Shown here in pieces: positions 1 to 7,420 of a stretch of 11,314 bases of DNA. The stretch covers positions 1 to 11,314 of the forward strand of contig WTKG01000160.1 in the NCBI GenBank assembly GCA_011524475.1, given 5' to 3'. Below the pieces are notes generated by a model. It was not told the DNA's origin. It saw only the letters and a list, made by a program, of their open reading frames with translations, and searched no databases. Every line of letters starts with the position of its first letter. Within the stretch, counting starts at the first letter, position 1. The position numbers and the translations under genes are program-made. The DNA is from Demequinaceae bacterium. Lineage in GTDB: Bacteria > Actinomycetota > Actinomycetes > Actinomycetales > Demequinaceae.

Positions 1-495
<495 letters not shown>

Positions 496-864
496 TCACG
501 TGGCTTCAGAGTCATAGCGAGTGCCGCTCTTACGGCTGTCGGGAGAATCGTCTCTAGGGTTGTCCGCACTCATCTGCGAAGATACCGTGGGCTTCCCTCC
601 ATCTGGAGAGACGCGGGCGCCATCGTGATCGTGCATTGCTTCACGGAACATGTGCCGGGGGTCATATTGACGAATGTCAAACGTCTCAAGATCTGCATCG
701 GGAACCTCACGCTTCACCACACCTTGCGCATCACGCACGAGGGTTGCCACACCTTGCACAAAGGCACGCATTTGTGCGAGATAGCGCGGGAGCCGCTCCG
801 GTCCCATGATCAGCAAAGCGACCACGGCAATGACCAGGAATTCGCCACCGTTGATATCAAACAC
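496..864 (-). CDS. tatB: Sec-independent (twin-arginine) translocase subunit TatB
   Basis: TatB-type subunit of the Tat system, which exports folded proteins with twin-arginine signal peptides across the cytoplasmic membrane and, with TatC, binds the signal peptide. The 122-residue reading begins MFDINGGEFLVIAVVALLIM: a very short N-terminus with a Glu at position 8 (typical of TatB), one membrane helix (about 8-20), then the Gly-Pro hinge G21-P22 in IMGPERLPRY, an amphipathic helix (about 24-50) and a polar, probably disordered tail. The GTG at 864 was chosen because Tat A/B proteins start with MFDI or similar; a GTG at 882 would add six residues (MRHNRS). Neither start has a good Shine-Dalgarno sequence. 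It is the fourth gene of the sigE-rseA-htrA-tatB series, as I recall for M. tuberculosis (Rv1221-Rv1224). TatA is the alternative, but the Glu and the context favour TatB. Confidence 0.88.
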   Translation of the reverse strand: MFDINGGEFLVIAVVALLIMGPERLPRYLAQMRAFVQGVATLVRDAQGVVKREVPDADLETFDIRQYDPRHMFREAMHDHDGARVSPDGGKPTVSSQMSADNPRDDSPDSRKSGTRYDSEAT

Positions 865-906
865 AGATCTATTGTGCCGCACGCATAGAAGGGGTTCTCG
901 CGAAAA

Positions 907-2064
907 CTATTCAGAACCGTCCTGGAACACCACTTGGGTGTTGGGCGTGAGCGTCACTTCGACATCTCGCTCTGTTCCATCGTCGCTACGCACCCCCAGG
1001 GTGACCACATCGCCTGGAGCACGGGAACGAATCGCCACAATGAGCGCAACCGTACGAGTCACAGGCCGACCATCAATGCGCAAAATCACATCGCCTGCCT
1101 GAAGCCCCGCCTGGTCCGCTGGCCCGCCGGGTGACACCGCCACGAGTCCACTCCCAGCATCGTCATCAGAAATCCGTACACCTTCCCCTACCCAAGAGTC
1201 ATCTAACAGCACTCCAATGACGGGAAAAGTTGCGCTTCCGGTATCAATGATTTCCTGGGCAGTGCGACGGGCCTGATCAGCAGGAATCGCAAAGCCGAGG
1301 CCGACGCTTCCCGCATTCGCCCCCGTAGATCCCGGCAATGTGGCAATTGCGGTTGCCACTCCGATCACCTCTCCACGCAAATTGAGAACCGGTCCACCAG
1401 AATTACCCGGGTTAATGGCAGCATCCGTCTGAATCGCGTCAATGAACGTCACGCCCGTTGTTCCCCCAATGGGGCGATGTACCGCGCTCACAATTCCTGA
1501 CGTCACGGTGGCATCAAGGCCAAGGGGAGAGCCAATCACGAGCACTGGATCACCAATGTCGACTCCGCTGGAATCGGCAAGTGCAAGGGGCGCTAGCCCC
1601 TCACGGTCCACTTGCAGAATCGCAATGTCGTAGTCAGAAGTGTTCCCGACCACAGTGGCGTCCTCTTGCACTCCATCGGAATAGACAACTCGTACATTCT
1701 GTGGGTTCGGCTCGACCACATGGCTATTGGTAAGGATGTGGCCCTCGGAAGAGATAACAAACCCCGACCCTGTACCAATGACAACGCCTCCACTCAGGAT
1801 TTCCACTGACACCACCGAAGGAAGCACGGCATCCACCACCGCCGCGACAGTTCCTTCCTCTGCCTCAATAACCGCAGGAGCAAGTGCCGGGAGCGCGTTG
1901 CCAGAGCTCGCGTCCGTGGCGAACAAGGCTCCTCCGGCAACCCCACCGATCGCTCCGGCCGCGAAGGCCATCACCACAACTCCCGCACTGAAACTTCGGC
2001 TAGGCCGGGGTGGGATGGGGCGCGCAGGCTGATACACATGAGTGCTCACCCGTGGTTCAGTCAT
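907..2064 (-). CDS. htrA: Membrane-anchored HtrA/DegP-type serine protease with PDZ domain
   Basis: Envelope quality-control protease of 385 residues. A Pro/Arg-rich cytoplasmic N-terminus (about 1-26) is followed by one membrane segment rich in Ala, Gly and Val (about 27-50). The trypsin-like domain carries the full triad: H115 in LTNSHVV, D146 in DYDIAIL and S222 in NPGNSGGPV. A single PDZ domain fills about 281-373, with SPGGPADQAGLQAGDVIL as its carboxylate-binding and core region. The ATG at 2064 was chosen because AAGG lies 9 bases upstream; an in-frame TTG at 2070 would add two residues but leaves poor spacing. The start lies inside the 3' end of rseA (8-base overlap), so translational coupling is likely. 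Its place behind sigE-rseA suggests that the sigma factor controls it and that it acts on misfolded exported proteins. Cleavage of RseA by this protease is possible but is inference. Confidence 0.95.
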   Translation of the reverse strand: MTEPRVSTHVYQPARPIPPRPSRSFSAGVVVMAFAAGAIGGVAGGALFATDASSGNALPALAPAVIEAEEGTVAAVVDAVLPSVVSVEILSGGVVIGTGSGFVISSEGHILTNSHVVEPNPQNVRVVYSDGVQEDATVVGNTSDYDIAILQVDREGLAPLALADSSGVDIGDPVLVIGSPLGLDATVTSGIVSAVHRPIGGTTGVTFIDAIQTDAAINPGNSGGPVLNLRGEVIGVATAIATLPGSTGANAGSVGLGFAIPADQARRTAQEIIDTGSATFPVIGVLLDDSWVGEGVRISDDDAGSGLVAVSPGGPADQAGLQAGDVILRIDGRPVTRTVALIVAIRSRAPGDVVTLGVRSDDGTERDVEVTLTPNTQVVFQDGSE

Positions 2065-2902
2065 CGGCAAGTGCCTTCATGACGTTACGCAGACCCGCCT
2101 CCATACGTTCGAGTGGAGAGATAGGTTCTTGAGCAGGAAATTCGTCTGCCACGTCTTCAAGAATGTCGAGCGGACATTCACACAGTAATTGGATGACTTC
2201 GTGGCCTGATTCAAAAACAATGTGTGCCGGCCTGTCCATCGAGACTATGAATGCTTCGCGTTGTGTGTACTTGGTTGCCGGGTATCCCTGTGTCGTACTC
2301 TCCGGCAAGTAACCCTTTTGTTGCACCAGTAGAACCTGCTCTAGCCCCGCAAGAAAAGTGCTCTCCAGCACCTTGACACCCTCCCCTGTAAGGACAAGTC
2401 GCGCCTCAATGGGCACCAGCCCACTGTCATCCCAATGCGGCTGACTCCATACTTCCAGTGCGGGAGAAGAGCGCACGCGACTGGCATCGAAGTAGGCATA
2501 TGTTTCACCGCGCACAGGTGCAGAAATTCCATATTCCAGCCGTGCGGCTTCAGGTGCCCCGACAACGTATAAAGAAGCAGAAATAACCCCGACTCCGACC
2601 AACAGCAACACTGCGATACGCAGCACCGGAGTTCCATGTCCCTTAGCGGCCCGTTCATGGCGGCGAGGTTCCGACTTTGCTCGTTCCGCTATACGGTCGC
2701 GTTCCAGCAAATTGGCGATTGCCTGTGTATCAATACCCTCGCCGGAAGTGCGAAGTGCCTGCCTGTCAGCCACGATTGCTGCTCTTTCTTCGGCACATTC
2801 AGCGCAGTCAGCAAGATGTTCCATCGCCTCTGCAGCGTCAGCACGAGAAAGCCTGCCATCTACGAGGTCGTGAATCTTTTTTCCGAGGTGCCTCTCACTC
2901 AC
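2057..2902 (-). CDS. rseA: Zinc-binding (ZAS-type) membrane anti-sigma factor, RseA-like, with large extracytoplasmic domain
   Basis: Probable anti-sigma factor that holds the adjacent ECF sigma factor inactive at the membrane. The N-terminal domain has the ZAS signature H-x3-C-x2-C (H29, C33, C36) preceded by His5 and His11 as possible further ligands. A basic linker (about 68-88) leads to one membrane helix (about 92-114). The remaining 165 or so residues would lie outside the membrane. They show beta-strand-like alternation and carry a Cys pair, C241 and C243, in LLCECP. The start ATG overlaps the sigE stop in ATGA, typical of translational coupling between a sigma factor and its inhibitor. 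At 281 residues it is much longer than M. tuberculosis RseA (about 154 from memory), all of the excess being in the extracytoplasmic part. The anti-sigma role is well supported by motif and context; the ligand or stress sensed is unknown. Confidence 0.87.
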   Translation of the reverse strand: MSERHLGKKIHDLVDGRLSRADAAEAMEHLADCAECAEERAAIVADRQALRTSGEGIDTQAIANLLERDRIAERAKSEPRRHERAAKGHGTPVLRIAVLLLVGVGVISASLYVVGAPEAARLEYGISAPVRGETYAYFDASRVRSSPALEVWSQPHWDDSGLVPIEARLVLTGEGVKVLESTFLAGLEQVLLVQQKGYLPESTTQGYPATKYTQREAFIVSMDRPAHIVFESGHEVIQLLCECPLDILEDVADEFPAQEPISPLERMEAGLRNVMKALADD

Positions 2903-3504
2903 CGCGGGGCTTCCTGAGGCGCACGATGTGCCAGCGACTCACGAAGTTTGGAACGCGCCCGCGACAATCGCGAACGCACTGTACCGAGCTTTACTCCCAA
3001 AGTCGCGGCGATCTCTTCATACGACAAACCTTCAAGATCAGACAGCACTACAGCCGCACGGTATTCCGGAGGGAGGTCACCGAGAGCCTGAATCACGTCA
3101 GACGAAAGATTGCCCATGTCAAAAGCATCTTCAGGTTGACCCGAACGTTCGTGCCGGTCAAATGAATCCGAGGTAGCAACCGCGTCTTGATTCTCCCCCA
3201 TCCAGTCAAACCGAATCCTCTTCTTGCGGCGTACCCGGTCAAGGAACAGGTTGGTGGTAATGCGGTGCAACCAGCCTTCAAAGGTTCCTGGCTTGTACTG
3301 AGAAAGAGAGTTAAACACCCGGACGAACACATCTTGGGTGAGGTCTTCTGCGTCGTGAGGATTACCGGTGAGGTGAAGAGAAAGGCGGTAGACGCGAGCG
3401 GAATGCTCCCGCACAATGCCGTCCCAGGTAAACCCGTGAGCCTCTGCGTGGCTCTCTAGAGAACTCTCACGAGGGGTCGCAGGCTGCGCCGGCAAGTAAA
3501 CCAT
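2899..3504 (-). CDS. sigE: ECF-family RNA polymerase sigma factor, SigE-like
   Basis: Extracytoplasmic-function sigma factor of 201 residues. Region sigma-2 (about 30-98) contains [14 protein letters not shown] (51-64) and the -10-recognising segment with W79 and [11 protein letters not shown] (83-93). Region sigma-4 (about 135-190) contains [14 protein letters not shown] and the helix-turn-helix [21 protein letters not shown] (160-180). No sigma-3 region lies between them, as expected for ECF factors. The ATG at 3504 was chosen because GGAGG lies 5 bases upstream (3514-3510). ATG 3516 would add four residues but overlaps that ribosome site, and longer in-frame extensions run through the predicted promoter. 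It overlaps rseA by 4 bases and heads the rseA-htrA-tatB operon; an ECF-type promoter upstream suggests autoregulation. A redox-type (SigH/SigR) assignment cannot be fully excluded by sequence alone, but gene order matches the sigE locus. Confidence 0.93.
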   Translation of the reverse strand: MVYLPAQPATPRESSLESHAEAHGFTWDGIVREHSARVYRLSLHLTGNPHDAEDLTQDVFVRVFNSLSQYKPGTFEGWLHRITTNLFLDRVRRKKRIRFDWMGENQDAVATSDSFDRHERSGQPEDAFDMGNLSSDVIQALGDLPPEYRAAVVLSDLEGLSYEEIAATLGVKLGTVRSRLSRARSKLRESLAHRAPQEAPR

Positions 3505-3509
3505 GCGCG

Positions 3510-3514
3510 CCTCC
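3510..3514 (-). promoter_or_regulatory. Ribosome binding site that decides the sigE start
   Basis: GGAGG on the minus strand lies 5 bases before the ATG at 3504. It sits inside the alternative ATGGAGG start at 3516, so that longer start would lose it. This fixes the short 201-residue reading of the sigma factor. Confidence 0.65.
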
Positions 3515-3525
3515 ATGTGTCTTAT

Positions 3526-3552
3526 AACGGCTACATACCCCTCTATGTTCCC
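3526..3552 (-). promoter_or_regulatory. Predicted ECF (SigE/SigR-type) promoter of the sigE operon
   Basis: On the minus strand GGGAAC (3552-3547) is followed after 17 bases by CGTT (3529-3526). This fits the GGAA(C/T)-N17-CGTT (N18-GTT) pattern known for actinobacterial ECF factors of the SigE/SigH/SigR kind. The CGTT ends 21 bases before the sigE ATG, which predicts a short leader holding the GGAGG ribosome site. This is direct motif evidence for positive autoregulation; the start point is inferred. Confidence 0.7.
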
Positions 3553-3631
3553 ATGTCTGAGAGCGAATGTCTCCCCTATTGATGGGGTCTTTGCCACATG
3601 GAACCACATTACGATGGCTACAGGAGGGAAC

Positions 3632-4267
3632 ATGAGCGAAAACGCACACGCCAACTGGGCCTACGCCGATGCTTTTATCGCAGAGGACGACACCTTAATC
3701 GCCGCACGCGCTACTGCGAAAGAACTGGGCTGTGTTCCCATTTTCCCAGGCGGCGGCACCGTGTTGTCGGTGTTGGCAGCAGCGGTAGACGCACGACACG
3801 TGTGCGAAATTGGCTCAGGGGCAGGGATTTCCGCCGTGTATTTGCTGCGAGGCATGAACCCGGAAGGAACCCTCACGTCTATCGATACCCGCGCCGAAAA
3901 TCAGCACGCGGCCCTCGCCACCGTAAACGAATATGGAATCCCTGCCGAACGCCTCCGGATGATTACCGGAGCGGCCCTGGAGGTGCTTCCGCGCCTCGCA
4001 GACGAAGCCTACGACCTCGTCTTTGTGGACGCAGTGAAGTCTGAGTACCCGGACTACGTTGCTCACGCGATCAGGCTGCTGCGCCCAGGGGGCCTCATCG
4101 TGTGTGACAACATGCTGTGGCATTCGCGGGTGGCGGACCCTACTCAGCGTGATCCAGACACCACGGGAATTCGGGAAACCCTCAAGATTCTGCGTACAGA
4201 CGAGAGGTTAGTGTCGACGCTTCTGCCTGCCGCAGATGGCTTGAGTGTGTCAGTCAAACGCCGTTGA
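3632..4267 (+). CDS. Class I SAM-dependent O-methyltransferase (caffeoyl-CoA/catechol type)
   Basis: Cytoplasmic methyltransferase of 211 residues in the cation-dependent O-methyltransferase family (Methyltransf_3 type); the natural substrate is not known. Motif [11 protein letters not shown] (58-67) and the acidic D85 at the end of the next strand would bind S-adenosylmethionine. D133 in LVFVDAVK and the DN pair D159-N160 in VCDNMLW occupy the places of the metal and substrate ligands, and the chain ends with [11 protein letters not shown], the usual last strand. The ATG at 3632 was chosen because AGGAGG lies 4 bases upstream; longer in-frame starts overlap sigE and its promoter. It is transcribed away from sigE. 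M. tuberculosis has a similar methyltransferase (Rv1220c, from memory) in the same divergent place, so the pairing looks conserved, though no functional link to the stress response is known to me. Confidence 0.9.
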   Translation: MSENAHANWAYADAFIAEDDTLIAARATAKELGCVPIFPGGGTVLSVLAAAVDARHVCEIGSGAGISAVYLLRGMNPEGTLTSIDTRAENQHAALATVNEYGIPAERLRMITGAALEVLPRLADEAYDLVFVDAVKSEYPDYVAHAIRLLRPGGLIVCDNMLWHSRVADPTQRDPDTTGIRETLKILRTDERLVSTLLPAADGLSVSVKRR

Positions 4268-4292
4268 AGAACTGTGGGTGAGACAGCGAGCG

Positions 4293-4460
4293 CTATTGCT
4301 GCGCGCCTGCAAGAGCAGCCCGAAGTTCTTCTACCTCGTCTGCGTTGATCTCGACCACCAGGCGACCGCCACCTTCAAGCGGTACCCGCATCACAAAACC
4401 GCGGCCCTCTTTGACGACTTCCATTGGTCCATCGCCTGTGCGGGGCTTCATTGCAGCCAT
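4293..4460 (-). CDS. Small conserved actinobacterial protein, DUF3117 family (55 residues)
   Basis: A short gene coding for 55 residues, starting MAAMKPRTGDGPMEVVKEGR and continuing with the Gly-rich block VPLEGGGRLVVEI (about 26-38) and an acidic C-terminal helix (about 39-52). This matches the DUF3117 family, which is widespread in Actinobacteria and lacks a firmly known function. GAGGAGA lies about 10 bases before the ATG, a good ribosome site. A TAGAAT -10-like element about 50 bases upstream suggests its own promoter. It sits between the LOG gene (same strand) and the convergent methyltransferase, the order I recall for M. tuberculosis Rv1205, Rv1211 and Rv1220c. It has no membrane segment and no cysteine. 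Identification as a real gene is firm; function is open. Confidence 0.9.
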   Translation of the reverse strand: MAAMKPRTGDGPMEVVKEGRGFVMRVPLEGGGRLVVEINADEVEELRAALAGAQQ

Positions 4461-4510
4461 GACTTTTGTTTCTCCTCGATCGCTTCGCCGCGCTTGACGG
4501 CACAGGGTCT

Positions 4511-4516
4511 ATTCTA
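4511..4516 (-). promoter_or_regulatory. Possible -10 box for the DUF3117 gene
   Basis: TAGAAT on the minus strand, five of six bases as in TATAAT, predicts transcription from about 4504, some 44 bases before the ATG at 4460. The -35 region (around TCTGAC, 17 bases further up) is weak. The 120-base gap between the LOG gene and DUF3117 otherwise holds only a short imperfect hairpin (4539-4560). Confidence 0.4.
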
Positions 4517-4580
4517 CGCGCTTCCACGGACTAGTCAGAATGCCCTCACCGTCAGGCATTGGTGGCGGCGGCAGAAGCCG

Positions 4581-5351
4581 TTATCTGCTTGGTTGCTGAG
4601 CACTTACTACTTCGATAGCTTCCGCAAGGTCATCGGTAACTGTCACTAAATCCAGGTCCTCTGGACTGATCTTGCCGGTAGCTGCCACGGAGTCGCGCAA
4701 CCAGTCCACTAATCCCTGCCAATACGCACTCCCCACCAGCACAATGGGAAAGTGCGCAACTGTATGGGTTTGCACCAAAGTGAGCGATTCGAATAGTTCA
4801 TCGAAAGTACCGAAGCCTCCAGGCAGCACAATAAAACCCTGGGCGTATTTCACAAACATGGTCTTGCGTGCAAAGAAATAACGGAAATTGATTCCCAGGT
4901 TGACGTATTCGTTGACTCCTTGTTCAAAGGGGAGTTCAATACCGAGGCCAACGCTCACACCTCCGGCCTCCATCGCCCCCTTGTTTGCAGCTTCCATGAT
5001 CCCCGGGCCACCGCCAGTGATCACGGCATATCCTGCTTCCACTAAACGCTTCCCAACATCGACACCCAAGGCGTACTCAGGGTCGTCGGCTGGGGTGCGG
5101 GCCGAACCAAAAACACTGATCGCAGGACCAAGTTCCGCAAGAGCCCCAAACCCCTCGACAAATTCAGACTGGATACGTAACACTCGCCACGGGTCCTCAT
5201 GAAGCCAGTGGGGAGAATCCGTTTCTTCCAACAGGCGTCGGCTGGTAGATGTCGTAGGAACCTGAGAGCCCTTGAGCATCACCGGGCCCTTCCAGTAAGG
5301 CGCAGCATCGGCAGAATGCCCTGATCCAGATCCGTTTACGTGGTCAACCAT
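4581..5351 (-). CDS. LOG-family protein (probable nucleoside 5'-monophosphate phosphoribohydrolase)
   Basis: A 256-residue Rossmann-fold protein of the LOG (Lonely Guy, TIGR00730) family; characterised members release the base from cytokinin riboside 5'-monophosphates or other nucleotides. The two hallmark motifs are intact: GGGPGIME (113-120) and PGGFGTFDE (177-185), with the R162-K163 pair between them. The core starts about residue 75 (GPAISVFGSART). The 70 residues before it, including KGPVMLKGSQVP and HWLHEDPWRVLRIQSEFVEGF, are the N-terminal extension usual in the longer actinobacterial members. AAAGGA lies 8 bases before the ATG, and the start overlaps the end of dapE by 16 bases, so the two are probably coupled. 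Such proteins were long mislabelled lysine decarboxylases. The family is certain, the true substrate is not. Confidence 0.92.
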   Translation of the reverse strand: MVDHVNGSGSGHSADAAPYWKGPVMLKGSQVPTTSTSRRLLEETDSPHWLHEDPWRVLRIQSEFVEGFGALAELGPAISVFGSARTPADDPEYALGVDVGKRLVEAGYAVITGGGPGIMEAANKGAMEAGGVSVGLGIELPFEQGVNEYVNLGINFRYFFARKTMFVKYAQGFIVLPGGFGTFDELFESLTLVQTHTVAHFPIVLVGSAYWQGLVDWLRDSVAATGKISPEDLDLVTVTDDLAEAIEVVSAQQPSR

Positions 5352-6421
5352 GCGTGGAGTCCTTTCCGTACAGATTCGATTTGGCTTATGGACACGTGTT
5401 CATTGTCCGTATGTGCGAGTTCTGGGTCTCCTGGGCCGTAATTCACCGCGGGAATCCCACGCGCCCCAAAACGCGCGACATCCGTCCATCCCAGCTTGGC
5501 GCGAGGGGCGGGCGAGCCCGTGCGTGACACAGCGTCAACCAACTCCCGAGCGCCAGGGGAATCGAGCCCTGGACGACATGCGTCGGCGTGATCCACTGCG
5601 GAGATATCCGTGCCGGGAGGAACCGCATCTGAAAAAGTCTCTGTGATGTGCGCGAAAGCCTGCTCCGGAGTACGGTCTGGCGCATAGCGGAAGTTGACGG
5701 TCACCACACATGAATCGGGAACGACGTTCCCGGCAATGCCTCCGCGAATTCCTACCGCGAGCAATCCCTCACGATAGTCAAGGCCCTCGACAGAAGCAGT
5801 ACGCGCCTCATAACTCCGTAACACATTCAACACCGGCGCAGACGCATGAATCGCGTTTGTGCCTTTCCACGAGCGCGCGCTGTGAGCCGTGATGCCAGGG
5901 ATCGTGATTTCCACTCGCATGGTGCCATTACAGCCACCCTCTATGAGCCCATCCGTTGGTTCGCACACCACCGCAAAGTCACCCTGAAGAAGGTCCGCGT
6001 GGTTCCGCATCAATCTGCCAAGCCCTGACTTGTGTGACTCCACCTCTTCATGGTCGTACCACACCCATGTAACGTCACGTCGCGGATGTGTCACCTCTGC
6101 TGCTAACGACAATTGCACGGCAACACCTGCCTTCATGTCCACGGCGCCTCGCCCGAACAGCAGATCATCTTTCACGACAGCAGGCACGTTAGACGCGATC
6201 GGCACGGTATCGAGGTGCCCGGCAATGATGACTCTTTCTGTGGCCCCCGTATCGGTACGCGCAACGATCGCATCGCCATCACGCATGACAGTCAGATGCG
6301 CTAGTCCTTGAAGCGCATGTTCACTTGCATCTGCAATGAGCTTTTCGTCACCGCTTACCGAAGGAATGTCAATGAGCGATCGCGCAAGGTCGCCCACCGG
6401 AGCCGCAAGGTCAAGAACCAT
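5336..6421 (-). CDS. dapE: Succinyl-diaminopimelate desuccinylase
   Basis: Zinc M20-family hydrolase that converts N-succinyl-LL-2,6-diaminopimelate to LL-diaminopimelate and succinate in the succinylase branch of lysine and peptidoglycan precursor synthesis. The 361-residue chain has the expected metal-site residues: H69 and D71 in AGHLDTVP, D95 in GRGAVDMKAG, the E125-E126 pair in YDHEEVES (one the general base, one a ligand), E154 in CEPTDG and H337 in LAHTDNE. The dimerisation or lid domain lies at about 165-275. The ATG at 6421 (MVLDLAAPVGDLARSLIDIPS) gives the usual N-terminus; a longer in-frame reading crosses the divergent dapD promoter and start and is rejected. No Shine-Dalgarno sequence is seen, but a TAnnnT box stands 7 bases upstream, suggesting a leaderless mRNA. 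It is read divergently from dapD and overlaps the LOG gene. Confidence 0.95.
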   Translation of the reverse strand: MVLDLAAPVGDLARSLIDIPSVSGDEKLIADASEHALQGLAHLTVMRDGDAIVARTDTGATERVIIAGHLDTVPIASNVPAVVKDDLLFGRGAVDMKAGVAVQLSLAAEVTHPRRDVTWVWYDHEEVESHKSGLGRLMRNHADLLQGDFAVVCEPTDGLIEGGCNGTMRVEITIPGITAHSARSWKGTNAIHASAPVLNVLRSYEARTASVEGLDYREGLLAVGIRGGIAGNVVPDSCVVTVNFRYAPDRTPEQAFAHITETFSDAVPPGTDISAVDHADACRPGLDSPGARELVDAVSRTGSPAPRAKLGWTDVARFGARGIPAVNYGPGDPELAHTDNEHVSISQIESVRKGLHAWLTT

Positions 6422-6428
6422 GAAGGTC

Positions 6429-6434
6429 AGCCTA
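6429..6434 (-). promoter_or_regulatory. Predicted -10 box for leaderless dapE transcript
   Basis: TAGGCT (TAnnnT) on the minus strand ends 7 bases before the dapE ATG, which puts the expected start of transcription at or next to the A of the start codon. No ribosome binding site precedes the ATG. No convincing -35 is visible. Confidence 0.45.
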
Positions 6435-6462
6435 GTCGGGACAGCGCACAGGTTTGGAGCCG

Positions 6463-6468
6463 TATCCT
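6463..6468 (+). promoter_or_regulatory. Predicted -10 box for leaderless dapD transcript
   Basis: TATCCT (TAnnnT) ends 6 bases before the dapD ATG at 6475, so RNA would begin at or within a base of the start codon. No ribosome binding site is seen. The -35 region is not recognisable. Confidence 0.45.
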
Positions 6469-6474
6469 GGGCAC

Positions 6475-7419
6475 ATGGCACATGCACATGGATTTGGGCT
6501 TTTGACCACGGCAGCAGACGGCACTGTGTTGGACACATATTTTCCGAAACCCGAGGTGAGCAACACGCCCCCCAGTGAACCTCCGCCAGAGTCCTTGACC
6601 AAGGCGGCAGGCGCCGATGCCATGCGCGACGTTTCTACCTCGGTAGAACTCATCAGTATTGACACCGAAACCCCTCCGCAAAACGTGCCGGATGCCTATT
6701 TGCGACTCCATCTCTTAAGTCATCGCCTGGTCACTCCCCACGGAGTGAACCTTGACGGAATTTTTGGGGTCTTGACGAATGTGGCGTGGACCCACGCCGG
6801 TCCCGTTGCGGTGCACACCATAGAGGAAACGCGGATGCGATACCTCGCAGCGGGCTCTCATCTCCAGGTGTATGGGATAGACAAGTTTCCGCGCATGGTT
6901 GATTACGTGGTCCCCTCTGGAGTGAGGATCGCAGATGCCGATCGCGTGCGTCTCGGTGCTCACCTGGCAGAAGGCACTACCGTGATGCACGAAGGCTTTG
7001 TGAACTTCAATGCGGGAACTCTGGGGGCCTCCATGGTCGAGGGTCGCATCTCTGCAGGAGTCGTCATTGGAGATGGCTCTGATGTAGGAGGTGGCGCTTC
7101 CATCATGGGGACACTGTCGGGTGGGGGCACAGAAGTCATATCGATCGGCAAGCGATCTTTGCTCGGCGCAAATTCTGGCCTCGGCATACCCCTGGGAAAC
7201 GACTGTGTTGTCGAAGCGGGCCTGTACGTTACGGCAGGTTCTAAGGTGCGGGTAATCGGCAGTGGCGATTCGCCAATTCACGACTCGGTAGTAAAAGCAC
7301 GAGAGCTTGCCGGAGCTCACAATCTATTGTTCCGTCGAAATTCGCAAACCGGCGAGATGGAGGCAGTGGAGCGCTCGGGTAACGGGGTGACATTGAACTC
7401 CATTTTGCACGCTAACTAA
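6475..7419 (+). CDS. dapD: 2,3,4,5-tetrahydropyridine-2,6-dicarboxylate N-succinyltransferase
   Basis: Transfers succinyl from succinyl-CoA to tetrahydrodipicolinate, the first step of the succinylase branch of diaminopimelate synthesis. The 314-residue protein is of the long actinobacterial type: an N-terminal domain beginning [24 protein letters not shown], a central segment with [19 protein letters not shown] (87-105), and a left-handed beta-helix of hexapeptide repeats (about 145-265). E189 in SMVEGRIS is the likely catalytic acid, and [14 protein letters not shown] and [12 protein letters not shown] line the trimer active site. The ATG at 6475 gives the standard N-terminus; a longer in-frame start at 6454 adds seven unusual residues and crosses the -10 box. 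It is read divergently from dapE over 53 bases. The next gene starts 1 base after its stop, so the two are very likely one transcript. Confidence 0.96.
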   Translation: MAHAHGFGLLTTAADGTVLDTYFPKPEVSNTPPSEPPPESLTKAAGADAMRDVSTSVELISIDTETPPQNVPDAYLRLHLLSHRLVTPHGVNLDGIFGVLTNVAWTHAGPVAVHTIEETRMRYLAAGSHLQVYGIDKFPRMVDYVVPSGVRIADADRVRLGAHLAEGTTVMHEGFVNFNAGTLGASMVEGRISAGVVIGDGSDVGGGASIMGTLSGGGTEVISIGKRSLLGANSGLGIPLGNDCVVEAGLYVTAGSKVRVIGSGDSPIHDSVVKARELAGAHNLLFRRNSQTGEMEAVERSGNGVTLNSILHAN

Positions 7420-7420
7420 C

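Noticed and set aside
3505..3654. A 50-residue N-terminal extension of the sigma factor
   Set aside because: It would run through the ECF-type promoter and into the methyltransferase start, and GGAGG is well placed for the ATG at 3504.
4539..4560. Hairpin AATGCC-N10-GGCATT after the LOG gene as a terminator
   Set aside because: The stem is only 6 bp and no T-tract follows on the minus strand; it cannot be called a terminator.
4581..5351. Reading the LOG gene as a lysine decarboxylase because it sits in a lysine/diaminopimelate cluster
   Set aside because: The GGGPGIME and PGGFGTFDE motifs define the LOG family; there is no PLP-binding decarboxylase motif. The old lysine decarboxylase label is a known misannotation.
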